From positions 62,001 through 126,000 of the forward strand of contig NZ_JARVKY010000024.1 of the NCBI RefSeq assembly GCF_029813785.1: DNA of 64,000 bases, given 5' to 3'. Below are positions 23,846 through 31,305 of this stretch, piece by piece. Made by a program: the position numbers and the translations under genes. The stretch comes from Streptomyces sp. DH41. Lineage in GTDB: Bacteria; Actinomycetota; Actinomycetes; Streptomycetales; Streptomycetaceae. The first letter of the stretch is position 1. Every line of letters begins with the position of its first letter. A model generated the notes under the pieces. The model was not told the DNA's origin. It did no database searches and worked only from the letters and a program-made list of their open reading frames with translations.

Positions 23846-24985
23846 TCAGGTGAGATACGCGGGAGCCGCCACGGGCAACGTAAATCGGAACTGGGCGCCG
23901 CCGCCGGGGGCACGGCCGACCGTGATGGTGCCGCCGTGGGCCTCGACGATGCCCTTGACGATGTACAGCCCGAGGCCGGTGCCACCGCGCTTGCTGCCCC
24001 GCCAGAAACGGGTGAAGACGCGGTTCATGGACTCCTCCGGGATGCCGGCCCCTTCGTCGCTCACCGTGACCGACGTGCCGGCCTCCTCCCCTTCGCGGGG
24101 GGACGCCGTGGGCGTGACGTCAATGGTGACGGTTCCCTCGCCGTGCCGCACGGCATTTTCCAGCAGGTTGCTCAGTACCTGGTCGACCTTGTCGGGATCG
24201 GCCCACAGGTCGGGCAGCGGCCGGCCGAGGCGGAGCAGGAAGCGGTCGGCCTCCTGGCCGGCGGCGACGTAGGCCTGGATGTGGCGGCCGACGGCGGCGC
24301 CGATGTCGACGGGCTGGCGGCGGACCTCGAGGCGGCCCGAGTCGATGCGTGAGATGTCCAGCAGTTCGGCGATGAGCCGGGTGACGCGGTCGGCGTCGGC
24401 GTCGACGGTCTCCAGCATGAGCCGCTTCTGGTCGTCGGTGAACCGCTCCCACTTGGCCAGCAGCGTGGCCGTGAAGCCCTTGACGGAGGTGAGCGGGGAG
24501 CGCAGTTCGTGGGCGACGGTGGCGATCAGCTCGGCGTGGCTGCGCTCGGTACGGCGGCGTGCCTCGGTGTCCCGCAGGGTGACGACGACGCGGTGGACGG
24601 GGCCGGTGGGCTCGGTGCGGACGTAGCGGGCGCAGACGAGGACCTCGCGGCCGCCGGGGAGGAGGAGGTTGCGCTCGGGCTGGCGGACGCGGATGGCGAG
24701 GCCACCGTAGGGGTCGGTCAGCTGCCACCAGCGCCGGCCCTCCAGATCCTCCAGGGGCAGGGCCTTCTCCAGGCGCTGCCCGAGGGCTTCGGCGGCGGGG
24801 GTGGCGGTGATGCGGGCGGCGGCGGCGTTGAAGCAGATGACGCGGCCGTGCTCGTCCGCGACGACCAGACCGTCGGGCAGCTGGTCCGGGTCGATGCCGA
24901 GGTCGGCGAGATCGCCGGGTGTGCGGGGCGCGGGCGGACGCGGCGCCTGCCGTGCTCCCGGTGCGCTGCTCGTGCCGACGCTCAT
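23846..24985 (-). CDS. PAS-domain sensor histidine kinase
   Basis: The 379-residue soluble kinase has a PAS domain at about 33-145 (LPDGLVVADEHGRVICFNAAAARI), a HisKA domain with His159 in IATVAHELRSPLTSVKGF, and an HATPase domain: N box LSNLLENAVRHG, G1 VSDEGAGIP, G2 GTGLGLYIVKGIVEAHGG. There is no membrane segment, so it senses a cytosolic signal or redox/ligand via PAS. No response regulator adjoins, so it is an orphan kinase. It is followed at close range by pheS on the same strand. Confidence 0.93.
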   Translation of the reverse strand: MSVGTSSAPGARQAPRPPAPRTPGDLADLGIDPDQLPDGLVVADEHGRVICFNAAAARITATPAAEALGQRLEKALPLEDLEGRRWWQLTDPYGGLAIRVRQPERNLLLPGGREVLVCARYVRTEPTGPVHRVVVTLRDTEARRRTERSHAELIATVAHELRSPLTSVKGFTATLLAKWERFTDDQKRLMLETVDADADRVTRLIAELLDISRIDSGRLEVRRQPVDIGAAVGRHIQAYVAAGQEADRFLLRLGRPLPDLWADPDKVDQVLSNLLENAVRHGEGTVTIDVTPTASPREGEEAGTSVTVSDEGAGIPEESMNRVFTRFWRGSKRGGTGLGLYIVKGIVEAHGGTITVGRAPGGGAQFRFTLPVAAPAYLT

Positions 24986-25035
24986 CCCCGTACCCCACCT
25001 CTCAACCGCGCAGGGGCCTTGAGCTGGTCACCCTA

Positions 25036-25896
25036 CTAGCTCTCGGTGACGGAGCGGCACCCTCCGGCGGCGCGCTGTGCACGCGCCGACGCGTAGAGAC
25101 ATACGGCGGCGGCGGTGGCGAGGTTCAGACTCTCGGCCTTCCCGTGGATCGGGACGCGCAGGACGGCGTCGGCGAGGGCGCGGGTCTCCTCCGGGAGCCC
25201 CCAGGCCTCGTTGCCGAACACCCAGGCGGTGGGGCCGCCCATGGTGCCCTCGTCCAGCTCGGCGTCGAGGTCGTGCTCGCCCGCGCCGTCGGCGGCGAGG
25301 ACGCGCACTCCGGTGTCCCTCAGGCCCGCGACGGCCCGCTCGACGGGTACGCCGACGGCGACGGGGAGGTGGAACAGGGAGCCGACGGAGGCGCGTACGG
25401 CCTTGGGGTTGTACAGGTCGACGGAGGCGTCGGTGAGCACGACGGCCTCGGCGCCGGCGGCGTCGGCGCAGCGCAGCACGGTGCCGGCGTTGCCGGGGTC
25501 GCGGACGTTGGCGAGGACGGCGACGAGCGCCGGGCGGGCGGCGAGGATCTCGTCGAAGGGGGTGTCCAGGAACCGGCACACCCCGACCAGGCCCTGCGGG
25601 GTGACGGTGGTGGAGATGTCCTCGATCACCTGCTCGGCGGCGAGGTGGACGCGGGCGCCGGCGTCGCGGGCGGCGCCGATGATGTCGGCGTAGCGCTCGG
25701 CGGCCTCGACTGTGGCGAACACCTCGACGAGCGTGGCGGCGTCGTCGGCCCGGTGCGCCGCCGCCTCCCGCACGGCCTGCGGCCCCTCGGCGAGGAACAG
25801 CCGCTCCTTGCCCCGGAAGTTCCGCTTCCCGAGCCGCCGCGCGGCGGCGACACGGGGAGAACGGGGAGAGATCAGCTCGGGGCTGGCGGGTCGCAC
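25036..25896 (-). CDS. TrmH-family (SpoU) RNA 2'-O-methyltransferase
   Basis: The 286-residue protein has an N-terminal substrate-binding domain (RVAAARRLGKRNFRGKERLFLAEGPQAVREA) and a C-terminal SPOUT knot: LANVRDPGNAGTVLRCADAAGAEAV, WVFGNEAWGLPEETRALAD and IPIHGKAESLNLATAAAVCLY (motifs 1-3). It probably methylates rRNA or tRNA ribose. In S. coelicolor the gene holds the same place between the sensor kinase and rplT. The GTG start follows GAAGGTGAG. Confidence 0.92.
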   Translation of the reverse strand: MRPASPELISPRSPRVAAARRLGKRNFRGKERLFLAEGPQAVREAAAHRADDAATLVEVFATVEAAERYADIIGAARDAGARVHLAAEQVIEDISTTVTPQGLVGVCRFLDTPFDEILAARPALVAVLANVRDPGNAGTVLRCADAAGAEAVVLTDASVDLYNPKAVRASVGSLFHLPVAVGVPVERAVAGLRDTGVRVLAADGAGEHDLDAELDEGTMGGPTAWVFGNEAWGLPEETRALADAVLRVPIHGKAESLNLATAAAVCLYASARAQRAAGGCRSVTES

Positions 25897-25948
25897 TCTT
25901 GCTCACCTTCACGTTTTGATCGACGGGAACTACAACGCGCCCCCGGGG

Positions 25949-26001
25949 GGCGCGGGGCTGTAGCCCCGTGCGGCTCCGCCGCGTGGGCGCGACCAGCCAC
26001 A
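25949..26001. repeat. Dispersed intergenic repeat, copy C (diverged)
   Basis: GCGCGGGGCTGTAGCCCCG forms a hairpin and is followed by GGGCGCGACCAGCCACAACG, the same tail as copies A and B. Here the central part is replaced by a hairpin insertion. It is located past the rplT operon end. Confidence 0.55.
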
Positions 26002-26038
26002 ACGCGCCCGCGGTGGACGACGAACCGAACGACGGCAA

Positions 26039-26079
26039 TCGAAGGGACCCGCAGGCTTCAAGCCTGCGGGTCCCTTCGA
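26039..26079 (-). terminator. Intrinsic terminator of infC-rpmI-rplT
   Basis: A perfect 20-bp stem (TCGAAGGGACCCGCAGGCTT and its complement) around a single central C lies 25 bases after the rplT stop on the minus strand. This is the strongest terminator in the window. Confidence 0.85.
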
Positions 26080-26103
26080 CGACGGCTCAGAACCGGCGCG
26101 GCG

Positions 26104-26487
26104 TCACGCGGCCTTCGGCGCGTTCACGTCGCTCGGCAGCGCCTTCTGGGCGACCTCGACGAGCGCGGCGAACGCGTTCGGGTCGTTGACGGCCAGCTCG
26201 GCGAGGATCTTGCGGTCGACCTCGACGTTGGCGGCCTTCAGGCCCTGGATGAAGCGGTTGTACGTGATGCCGTTGGCGCGGGCAGCGGCGTTGATGCGCT
26301 GGATCCACAGCTGGCGGAAGTCACCCTTGCGCTTCTTGCGGTCGTTGTAGTTGTAGACCAGCGAGTGGGTGACCTGCTCCTTGGCCTTGCGGTACAGGCG
26401 CGAACGCTGACCGCGGTAGCCGGAGGCCTGCTCGAGGATCGCCCGGCGCTTCTTGTGGGCGTTGACTGCCCGCTTGACGCGTGCCAC
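26104..26487 (-). CDS. rplT: Ribosomal protein L20
   Basis: The 127-residue protein matches L20: MARVKRAVNAHKKRRAILEQ, GYRGQRSRLYRKAKEQVTHSL, then KRKGDFRQLWIQRINAAARANG. It binds 23S rRNA early in large-subunit assembly. It is the third gene of infC-rpmI-rplT and is followed by the 20-bp terminator. Confidence 0.98.
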   Translation of the reverse strand: MARVKRAVNAHKKRRAILEQASGYRGQRSRLYRKAKEQVTHSLVYNYNDRKKRKGDFRQLWIQRINAAARANGITYNRFIQGLKAANVEVDRKILAELAVNDPNAFAALVEVAQKALPSDVNAPKAA

Positions 26488-26586
26488 TTTTTAACTCCTT
26501 GTAGCGGGGCCGCGGTGGTCCTCACGCGGCCCGGTATCGATTGGGTCCCGGTCCTGACGTACGGCGCTCAGTGAGGCGCCGCGACG

Positions 26587-26781
26587 TCACTTGCCGAGAA
26601 GCTTCTTGATCTTCGCGGCGTCGCCCGGGGCCATCTCGGCGTTGCCGGTGAGGCGACGCGTCACACGGGACGACTTGTGCTCGAGCAGGTGGCGCTTGCC
26701 GGCGCGCTCACGGAGCACCTTGCCGGAGCCGGTGATCTTGAAGCGCTTGCTGGCACCGCTGTGCGACTTGTTCTTCGGCAT
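26587..26781 (-). CDS. rpmI: Ribosomal protein L35
   Basis: The 64-residue protein is L35: MPKNKSHSGASKRFKITGSGKV and HLLEHKSSRVTRRL. It lies 110 bases after infC and 99 bases before rplT, on the same strand, the standard operon order. Confidence 0.98.
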   Translation of the reverse strand: MPKNKSHSGASKRFKITGSGKVLRERAGKRHLLEHKSSRVTRRLTGNAEMAPGDAAKIKKLLGK

Positions 26782-26891
26782 AGCGCCGTTCTCTCCTCGT
26801 CGGTGGCGCTCCGATGCCCGGTCGTGAAACCGGGCACGGATGGAGCGTCGCTCTTGTATCGGTTACGTCCTGGGGACGGTGTCCCCGGGGG

Positions 26892-27560
26892 TCACGCGTC
26901 GGCGGGAGCCTCGGCCTGCACCTCGGCAGGAGCCTCGGCTTCCACGTCGTCGTCGGACTCCGCGGCGTTCTGCGACTTGCCGGGGTTGGCCTTCGCGTCC
27001 GCCTTGCGGGCTTCCTGCGCCTGGCGAGCCTCGGCCATCGCCTCGGTCTTCTTCTTGTGCGGACCGAGGACCATGATCATGTTCCGGCCGTCCTGCTTCG
27101 GGTTCGACTCGATGAACCCGAGGTCGGCCACGTCCTCCGCGAGACGCTGCAGCAGTCGGTAGCCGAGCTCCGGCCGGGACTGCTCGCGACCACGGAACAT
27201 GATCGTGATCTTGACCTTGTCGCCCTGCTTGAGGAACCGGACGACGTGACCCTTCTTGGTGTCATAGTCGTGCGGGTCGATCTTCGGCCGGAGCTTCATC
27301 TCCTTGATGACCGTGTGCGCCTGGTTCTTGCGCGCCTCACGGGCCTTCATGGCCGACTCGTACTTGAACTTCCCGTAGTCCATGAGCTTGCACACGGGCG
27401 GACGGGCGTTCGCCGCGACCTCGACGAGATCGAGGTCGTACTCCTGCGCAAGCTCCAGGGCCTTGGCAAGCGGGACAATCCCGACCTGCTCGCCGCTGGG
27501 ACCGACAAGTCGCACCTCGGGAACGCGAATCCGGTCGTTGATGCGGGGCTCGGCGCTGAT
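26892..27560 (-). CDS. infC: Translation initiation factor IF-3 (ATC start)
   Basis: The 222-residue IF-3 has the N domain (RINDRIRVPEVRLVGPSGEQVG to ANARPPVCKLMDYGKFKYE) and the C domain (EMKLRPKIDPHDYDTKKGHVVRFL to MFRGREQSRPELGYRLLQRLAEDV), plus an acidic Ala/Glu-rich tail of about 40 residues. No ATG, GTG or TTG precedes the conserved N terminus within a plausible distance. A ribosome site AGGAGGA sits just before codon ATC at 27560, matching the conserved SAEPRIND start. IF-3 rejects non-standard start codons, so an ATC start would give autoregulation, as AUU does in E. coli. Confidence 0.93.
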   Translation of the reverse strand: MSAEPRINDRIRVPEVRLVGPSGEQVGIVPLAKALELAQEYDLDLVEVAANARPPVCKLMDYGKFKYESAMKAREARKNQAHTVIKEMKLRPKIDPHDYDTKKGHVVRFLKQGDKVKITIMFRGREQSRPELGYRLLQRLAEDVADLGFIESNPKQDGRNMIMVLGPHKKKTEAMAEARQAQEARKADAKANPGKSQNAAESDDDVEAEAPAEVQAEAPADA

Positions 27561-27959
27561 GGATCCTCCTCGGTAGCACCACGCGACGGTCTGGCGGACA
27601 GCCGCGTAACGTCTGTGTTCGATAGACCTAACCGCGCCGGCGCAACAAAAATGCCCCGGACGATCACAGGCGGGGCTCCTCGGACTACTACCGGAGCACC
27701 GCCGCGATGGCCGCGGGGCGCGATTTCGGGCCGGTCGCCGCCGCTGGGACGGGACCGCCTGACCGGTGACCCGCCGTCCGTGGGACGGCCAGGTGGGAGT
27801 TCGGAGCCTCCACTTGTGGGCCGGGCTCGCTGCCGTGGGGGCGTGCGTGTCCGACCGGTCGTTACACAAGGTTAGCAGCTCCGGAACGCGTGCGCTAACC
27901 GGTGTCGCCCGCCCCTCCTGCTGTCAAGAGTGCCGGTGCGGGGCCCTATCGTGTGCGGC
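27561..27959. promoter_or_regulatory. Divergent region between infC and DUF1844 gene
   Basis: This 399-base stretch holds the infC leader and both promoters. The mRNA leader of infC could exceed 250 bases if transcription starts near 27865. A weak -10-like TAACCT (minus strand, about 27870-27875) and -35-like TTAGCG (27893-27898) lie 17 bases apart. Most of the region from 27650 to 27840 is GC-rich without recognisable structure. Confidence 0.4.
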
Positions 27960-28316
27960 ATGAGTGAGACCCCTCCTGAGACGCCCGACTTCGACGCCAT
28001 GACCCGCGACATCGCCGAGGTCCCGGCGGTCGAGGTGATCGTGACGGTCGCCGTCAACCTGATGAGCGCCGCCGCCGTGAAGCTGGGCCTGACCGAGGAG
28101 GGCGAGTCGCACAAGGACCTGGACGAGGCCCGCAAGCTGGTGCACGCGCTGGCCGGTCTGCTCGACGCGACGGCGACCGAGATCAGTTCCTTCCACGCGG
28201 CTCCGCTGCGCGACGGCCTGAAGTCGCTCCAGCTGGCCTTCCGCGAGGCGTCGCTCGTCCCGGACGAGCCGGGCCAGGGTCCGGGCGAGAAGTACACCGG
28301 CCCGATCTACGGCTGA
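27960..28316 (+). CDS. DUF1844 domain protein
   Basis: The 118-residue protein has the DUF1844 core IAEVPAVEVIVTVAVNLMSAAAVKLGLTEE, then DLDEARKLVHALAGLLDATA. The family is widespread in actinobacteria and is of unknown function. The helix near residue 25-45 is hydrophobic but short for a membrane span. ATG at 27960 gives the usual length. Its 3' end overlaps the convergent SseB gene by 10 bases, within a 20-bp duplication. Confidence 0.88.
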   Translation: MSETPPETPDFDAMTRDIAEVPAVEVIVTVAVNLMSAAAVKLGLTEEGESHKDLDEARKLVHALAGLLDATATEISSFHAAPLRDGLKSLQLAFREASLVPDEPGQGPGEKYTGPIYG

Positions 28317-28346
28317 GCCGTCGTCTCTACGGCTGAGCCGTCATCG
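28307..28346. repeat. 20-bp tandem duplication across convergent stop codons
   Basis: CTACGGCTGAGCCGTC occurs at 28307-28322 and 28327-28342. The first copy holds the TGA of the DUF1844 gene and the TAG of the SseB gene; the second copy repeats both signals. Confidence 0.8.
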
Positions 28347-29113
28347 TGACCGTCGGCGTCACCGTCTGAGCTGACCCAGAGCTGATCCCGCACGTACAAG
28401 GGCTCGCCCGGCGGCGTCGCCCCGGCCGGCAGCAGTGCCAGGTCGAGGCCGCGCTCCAGGCGGGCCCTCAGCGTTTCGTCGGCGGCCAGTCGCCCGGCGA
28501 CGTCCCGGGCGGCCTTCGCCCCGTCCACCGCGGGGTCCAGGAGCAGCGCCAGCGTGCCGTCCGCCGGTCCCGGCCCGAGGTGCGCGCGGAGCACGGCCGG
28601 CTCGGCGGCCACGGCGGCGCGTACGGCCCGGGTGACGGCCGGGTCGGCGAGCGGATCGGTCGTCGTACGGCCCTCGGCCAGCGCCAGCAGCACCTTTCCG
28701 GTCAGCTCGAACGGCACCGGCCCGGCCAGGTCCAGTACGACCGTGTCCGCCTTCTCGTGCGCGGCGGCCCGCAACGCCTGGTGCACGGGTACGGCGACGG
28801 GGCGGGCGCCGGGGTCCCAGCGGGCGAGCGAGTCGGTGGACGTGAAGGCGGGCAGGGCGGTACGGCCGCCGGCCTTCAGGGTCGGCACCGCCATGTCGCT
28901 CGTCTTCTCGCGGCGCAGCCCGTTCTCGTCCTCTTCGACCTCACCGAGGACGGCCACGACCGGCACGAGCAGCCGGGCCCCCTTCAGCGCTTCCAGCACG
29001 GGCGCCAGAGCGGTGCGGTCCTCGGCCCAGGCGGCGAGCGCCGCGCTCAGCCGGGGGTCGGCGGAGCCGTCGTCGTCGGAGTAGCCGGAGTCGGGGATGT
29101 TCTTGTTCGCCAC
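28307..29113 (-). CDS. SseB family protein
   Basis: The 268-residue protein has an SseB N-terminal domain (RLSAALAAWAEDRTALAPVLEALKGARLLVPVVAVLGE) with KTSDMAVPTLKAGGRTALPAFTSTDSLARWDPGARPVAVP, then a C-terminal SseB-like half. In streptomycetes the family is cytosolic and uncharacterised; the name comes from an enterobacterial secretion effector and does not imply secretion here. GTG at 29113 begins VANKNIPDSGYS, the usual N terminus. Confidence 0.85.
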   Translation of the reverse strand: MANKNIPDSGYSDDDGSADPRLSAALAAWAEDRTALAPVLEALKGARLLVPVVAVLGEVEEDENGLRREKTSDMAVPTLKAGGRTALPAFTSTDSLARWDPGARPVAVPVHQALRAAAHEKADTVVLDLAGPVPFELTGKVLLALAEGRTTTDPLADPAVTRAVRAAVAAEPAVLRAHLGPGPADGTLALLLDPAVDGAKAARDVAGRLAADETLRARLERGLDLALLPAGATPPGEPLYVRDQLWVSSDGDADGHDDGSAVETTAQP

Positions 29114-29206
29114 GGTCCCCGAGCCTATCGGGGGGCGCACGCGCGCCCGGGTGCGGGCGGCGTCGTATCGTCGTCGGCCTCGGTACCCGTGGGCGGGGAG
29201 GCATCG

Positions 29207-29989
29207 GTGGAGACGGTCGGGCCGGTAGTGGACCGCGACGCGCTGCTGGCCGCGGCCATGGCGCCGGTGGCCGTGGCGGACGGCGTCGAGGTGTCGGTGG
29301 CGGTGCTCGACGCGGCCTCGGGCGAGAGCGCCTCGCATGGCGCGGGTGTCTTCGACACGGCGAGCATCGTCAAGGTCGACATCCTGGCGGCGCTGTTGCT
29401 GGCGGCGCAGGACGCGGGGCGGGTCCTGACTTCCGAGGAGAAGGCGTACGCGCTCGCCATGATCGGAAACAGCGACAACGACCCGGCGTCGGCGCTGTGG
29501 CGGGCCATCGGGACGGCGGACGGGCTCGACGCCGCGAACAGACGCTTCGGGCTCACGGGAACCGAGGGCGGGGACGGCCCGCTGTGGGGGCTGACGCAGA
29601 CCACGGCCGCCGACCAGGTCGCGCTGCTGCGCCAGGTGTTCCTGGCGGACGGCTCGGTACTGAGCGCGGCCTCACGGGCGTACGTGCGGGGGCTGATGGG
29701 GCGGATCGCCGACGGTCAGCGGTGGGGGGTGTCGGCGGCGGCCGACGGGGGTGACGGTGCGGCGTGGGCGCTGAAGAACGGCTGGCTGCGGCGCGGCACC
29801 ACCGGGCTGTGGGTGGTCAACAGCATCGGGCGGGTCACGTCGGGTGGCCGTGACCACCTGCTGGCGGTGCTGTCTCGGGGCAGCGCGACCCTGGCGGAGG
29901 GGGTCTCACTGACCGAGGCGGCGGCGAAGGCGGCGGTGTCCGTGTTCGCCGGGGCGGACGGCGGCGGCCGGGGACGGAAGTCGTCGTAG
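29207..29989 (+). CDS. Class A beta-lactamase-like serine hydrolase
   Basis: The 260-residue protein has the active-site triad of class A beta-lactamase/PBP folds: S53-x-x-K in DTASIVKVDI, SDN at 89-91 in IGNSDNDPAS, and KNG in AWALKNGWLRR in place of KTG. There is no signal peptide, so it may be cytosolic or start further upstream. A canonical Glu166 region is not obvious, so beta-lactam hydrolysis is uncertain and a peptidase or esterase role is equally possible. GTG is preceded by GGGGAGG. Its C terminus ends inside a duplicated repeat. Confidence 0.8.
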   Translation: METVGPVVDRDALLAAAMAPVAVADGVEVSVAVLDAASGESASHGAGVFDTASIVKVDILAALLLAAQDAGRVLTSEEKAYALAMIGNSDNDPASALWRAIGTADGLDAANRRFGLTGTEGGDGPLWGLTQTTAADQVALLRQVFLADGSVLSAASRAYVRGLMGRIADGQRWGVSAAADGGDGAAWALKNGWLRRGTTGLWVVNSIGRVTSGGRDHLLAVLSRGSATLAEGVSLTEAAAKAAVSVFAGADGGGRGRKSS

Positions 29990-30096
29990 CGGGCGGCGGC
30001 GCACGCGGTCAGAAGTCGTCGTAGCGGACGGCGGCGGCCGGGGACGGAAGTCGTCGTAGCGGGCGGCGGCGCACGCGGTCAGAAGTCGTCGTAGCG
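29954..30096. repeat. 70-bp tandem duplication across convergent gene ends
   Basis: Copies at 29954-30023 and 30024-30093 are identical, and within each unit GAAGTCGTCGTAGCG occurs twice, at 29977, 30012, 30047 and 30082, that is every 35 bases. The first copy carries the stop of the serine hydrolase (plus strand); the second carries the stop of the mycosin (minus strand). Each signal is present in the other copy as well. Confidence 0.9.
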
Positions 30097-31305
30097 TTCG
30101 CGGCGGCCCCGCCACAGGACGACGGCCGCGACGATCATGACGCCGCCCGCGCCGCCGGCCAGCGGGGCCGCCCAGGCCGACGTGTCGTCGTCGGAGGCGG
30201 GGGCGTCCGGGCCGGAGCCGAAGTACTCCTCGCCGTACGCCGCCGCCTTCAGTCCCTCGGGCTTCAGGCGTCCGGCCGCCTCGATGGCGGCGGCGGGGTC
30301 GACGAAGCCGTAGCCGCGGGAGTCGTCGCGGCCCTTGGCGGGGGCGTTGCGGGCCGTGTCCTCCAGGACGCTCTTGACCTGGGCCGGGGTGAGGTCCGGA
30401 TGGGCCGACTTCACCAGGGCGGCGGCACCCGAGACGAAGGCGGAGGCGGCGCTGGTGCCCCAGCCCTCGTAGTACCGGTGGTCGGGGTCGGCGATGATCA
30501 CGTCGACGCCGGGTGCGCTGACCGTGGCGTACCAGCGGCGGGTGGAGAAGGAGGCGCGGGTTCCGTAGCGGTCGACCGCGGTCGCGGCGATCACGCCCGG
30601 GTAGGCGGCCGGGTAGGAGATGTGGTCGCCCTTCTCGCCGCCGTTGCCGGCCGAGGCGACGACGACCACGCCCTTCTTCAGCGCGTACTGGATGGCCTCG
30701 TCCTCGGCGGGTTCGGGGTGGGCGGAGGCGGAGTCGTCGCCGAGGGAGAGGTTGACGATGTCGGCGCCGTGGTCGGCGGCCCAGCGGATGCCCTCGGCGA
30801 GGGCGTTGCCGCGGGTCTTGCGGGCCTTGGCGCGGGAGTCGTCGCCGTCCTCCAGGATCACGCGCAGCGGCAGTATCTTCGCCTGGGGGGCGATGCCCAT
30901 GACCCCCTCGGAGTCGCCGGGCCCGTGGCCGTGACCGGCGATGATCCCGGCCATGGCGGTGCCGTGCCGGGCCCATTCACGGTCGCCCTCGCTCGCGCCG
31001 AAGCCGACCAGGTCCTTGCCGGGAAGGACATTGCCGGCCAGATCGGGGTGGTCGGCCTCGACGCCGGTGTCCAGGACGGCGACGGTGACGCCGGCGCCCT
31101 TGGTGGTGCGCCATGCCTCCTGGGTGTGCATGGCGTCCAGGGCCCACTGCTGGGCGCGGATGCCGTCGGCGTGCGCGGCGGGTGCCGGGACGAGGACGAG
31201 GGCGGCGGCGAGGAGGAGGCTCAGGGCCGCTGTCCTGCGGGTCCGGGTCCCGGCGGTGTTCACGACGGTGCCGATGGGGTGCACGACGGTGCCGATGGGT
31301 TTCAC
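30079..31305 (-). CDS. Type VII secretion-associated serine protease (mycosin)
   Basis: The 408-residue subtilase has a signal peptide (TRRTAALSLLLAAALVLVP, AAHA). The catalytic triad is Asp79 (VAVLDTGVEADHPDL), His114 (RHGTAMAGII) and Ser285 (GWGTSAASAF). A C-terminal membrane helix (PLAGGAGGVMIVAAVVLW) precedes a basic tail. This is the MycP layout, with the protease on the outer face. GTG at 31305 overlaps the upstream gene stop as GTGA. No Esx or Ecc genes lie nearby, so it is an orphan mycosin. Confidence 0.9.
   Translation of the reverse strand: MKPIGTVVHPIGTVVNTAGTRTRRTAALSLLLAAALVLVPAPAAHADGIRAQQWALDAMHTQEAWRTTKGAGVTVAVLDTGVEADHPDLAGNVLPGKDLVGFGASEGDREWARHGTAMAGIIAGHGHGPGDSEGVMGIAPQAKILPLRVILEDGDDSRAKARKTRGNALAEGIRWAADHGADIVNLSLGDDSASAHPEPAEDEAIQYALKKGVVVVASAGNGGEKGDHISYPAAYPGVIAATAVDRYGTRASFSTRRWYATVSAPGVDVIIADPDHRYYEGWGTSAASAFVSGAAALVKSAHPDLTPAQVKSVLEDTARNAPAKGRDDSRGYGFVDPAAAIEAAGRLKPEGLKAAAYGEEYFGSGPDAPASDDDTSAWAAPLAGGAGGVMIVAAVVLWRGRRERYDDF

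Noticed and set aside
27380..27875. Starting infC at an upstream non-standard codon to give a longer IF-3
   Set aside because: Upstream sequence is not conserved IF-3, is Arg/Pro-rich, and has no ribosome site, whereas AGGAGGA directly precedes ATC at 27560.
29960..30096. CRISPR-like spacing of four 15-base repeats every 35 bases
   Set aside because: Intervening segments are themselves two alternating repeats and not unique spacers; there are no cas genes and the repeat overlaps gene ends.
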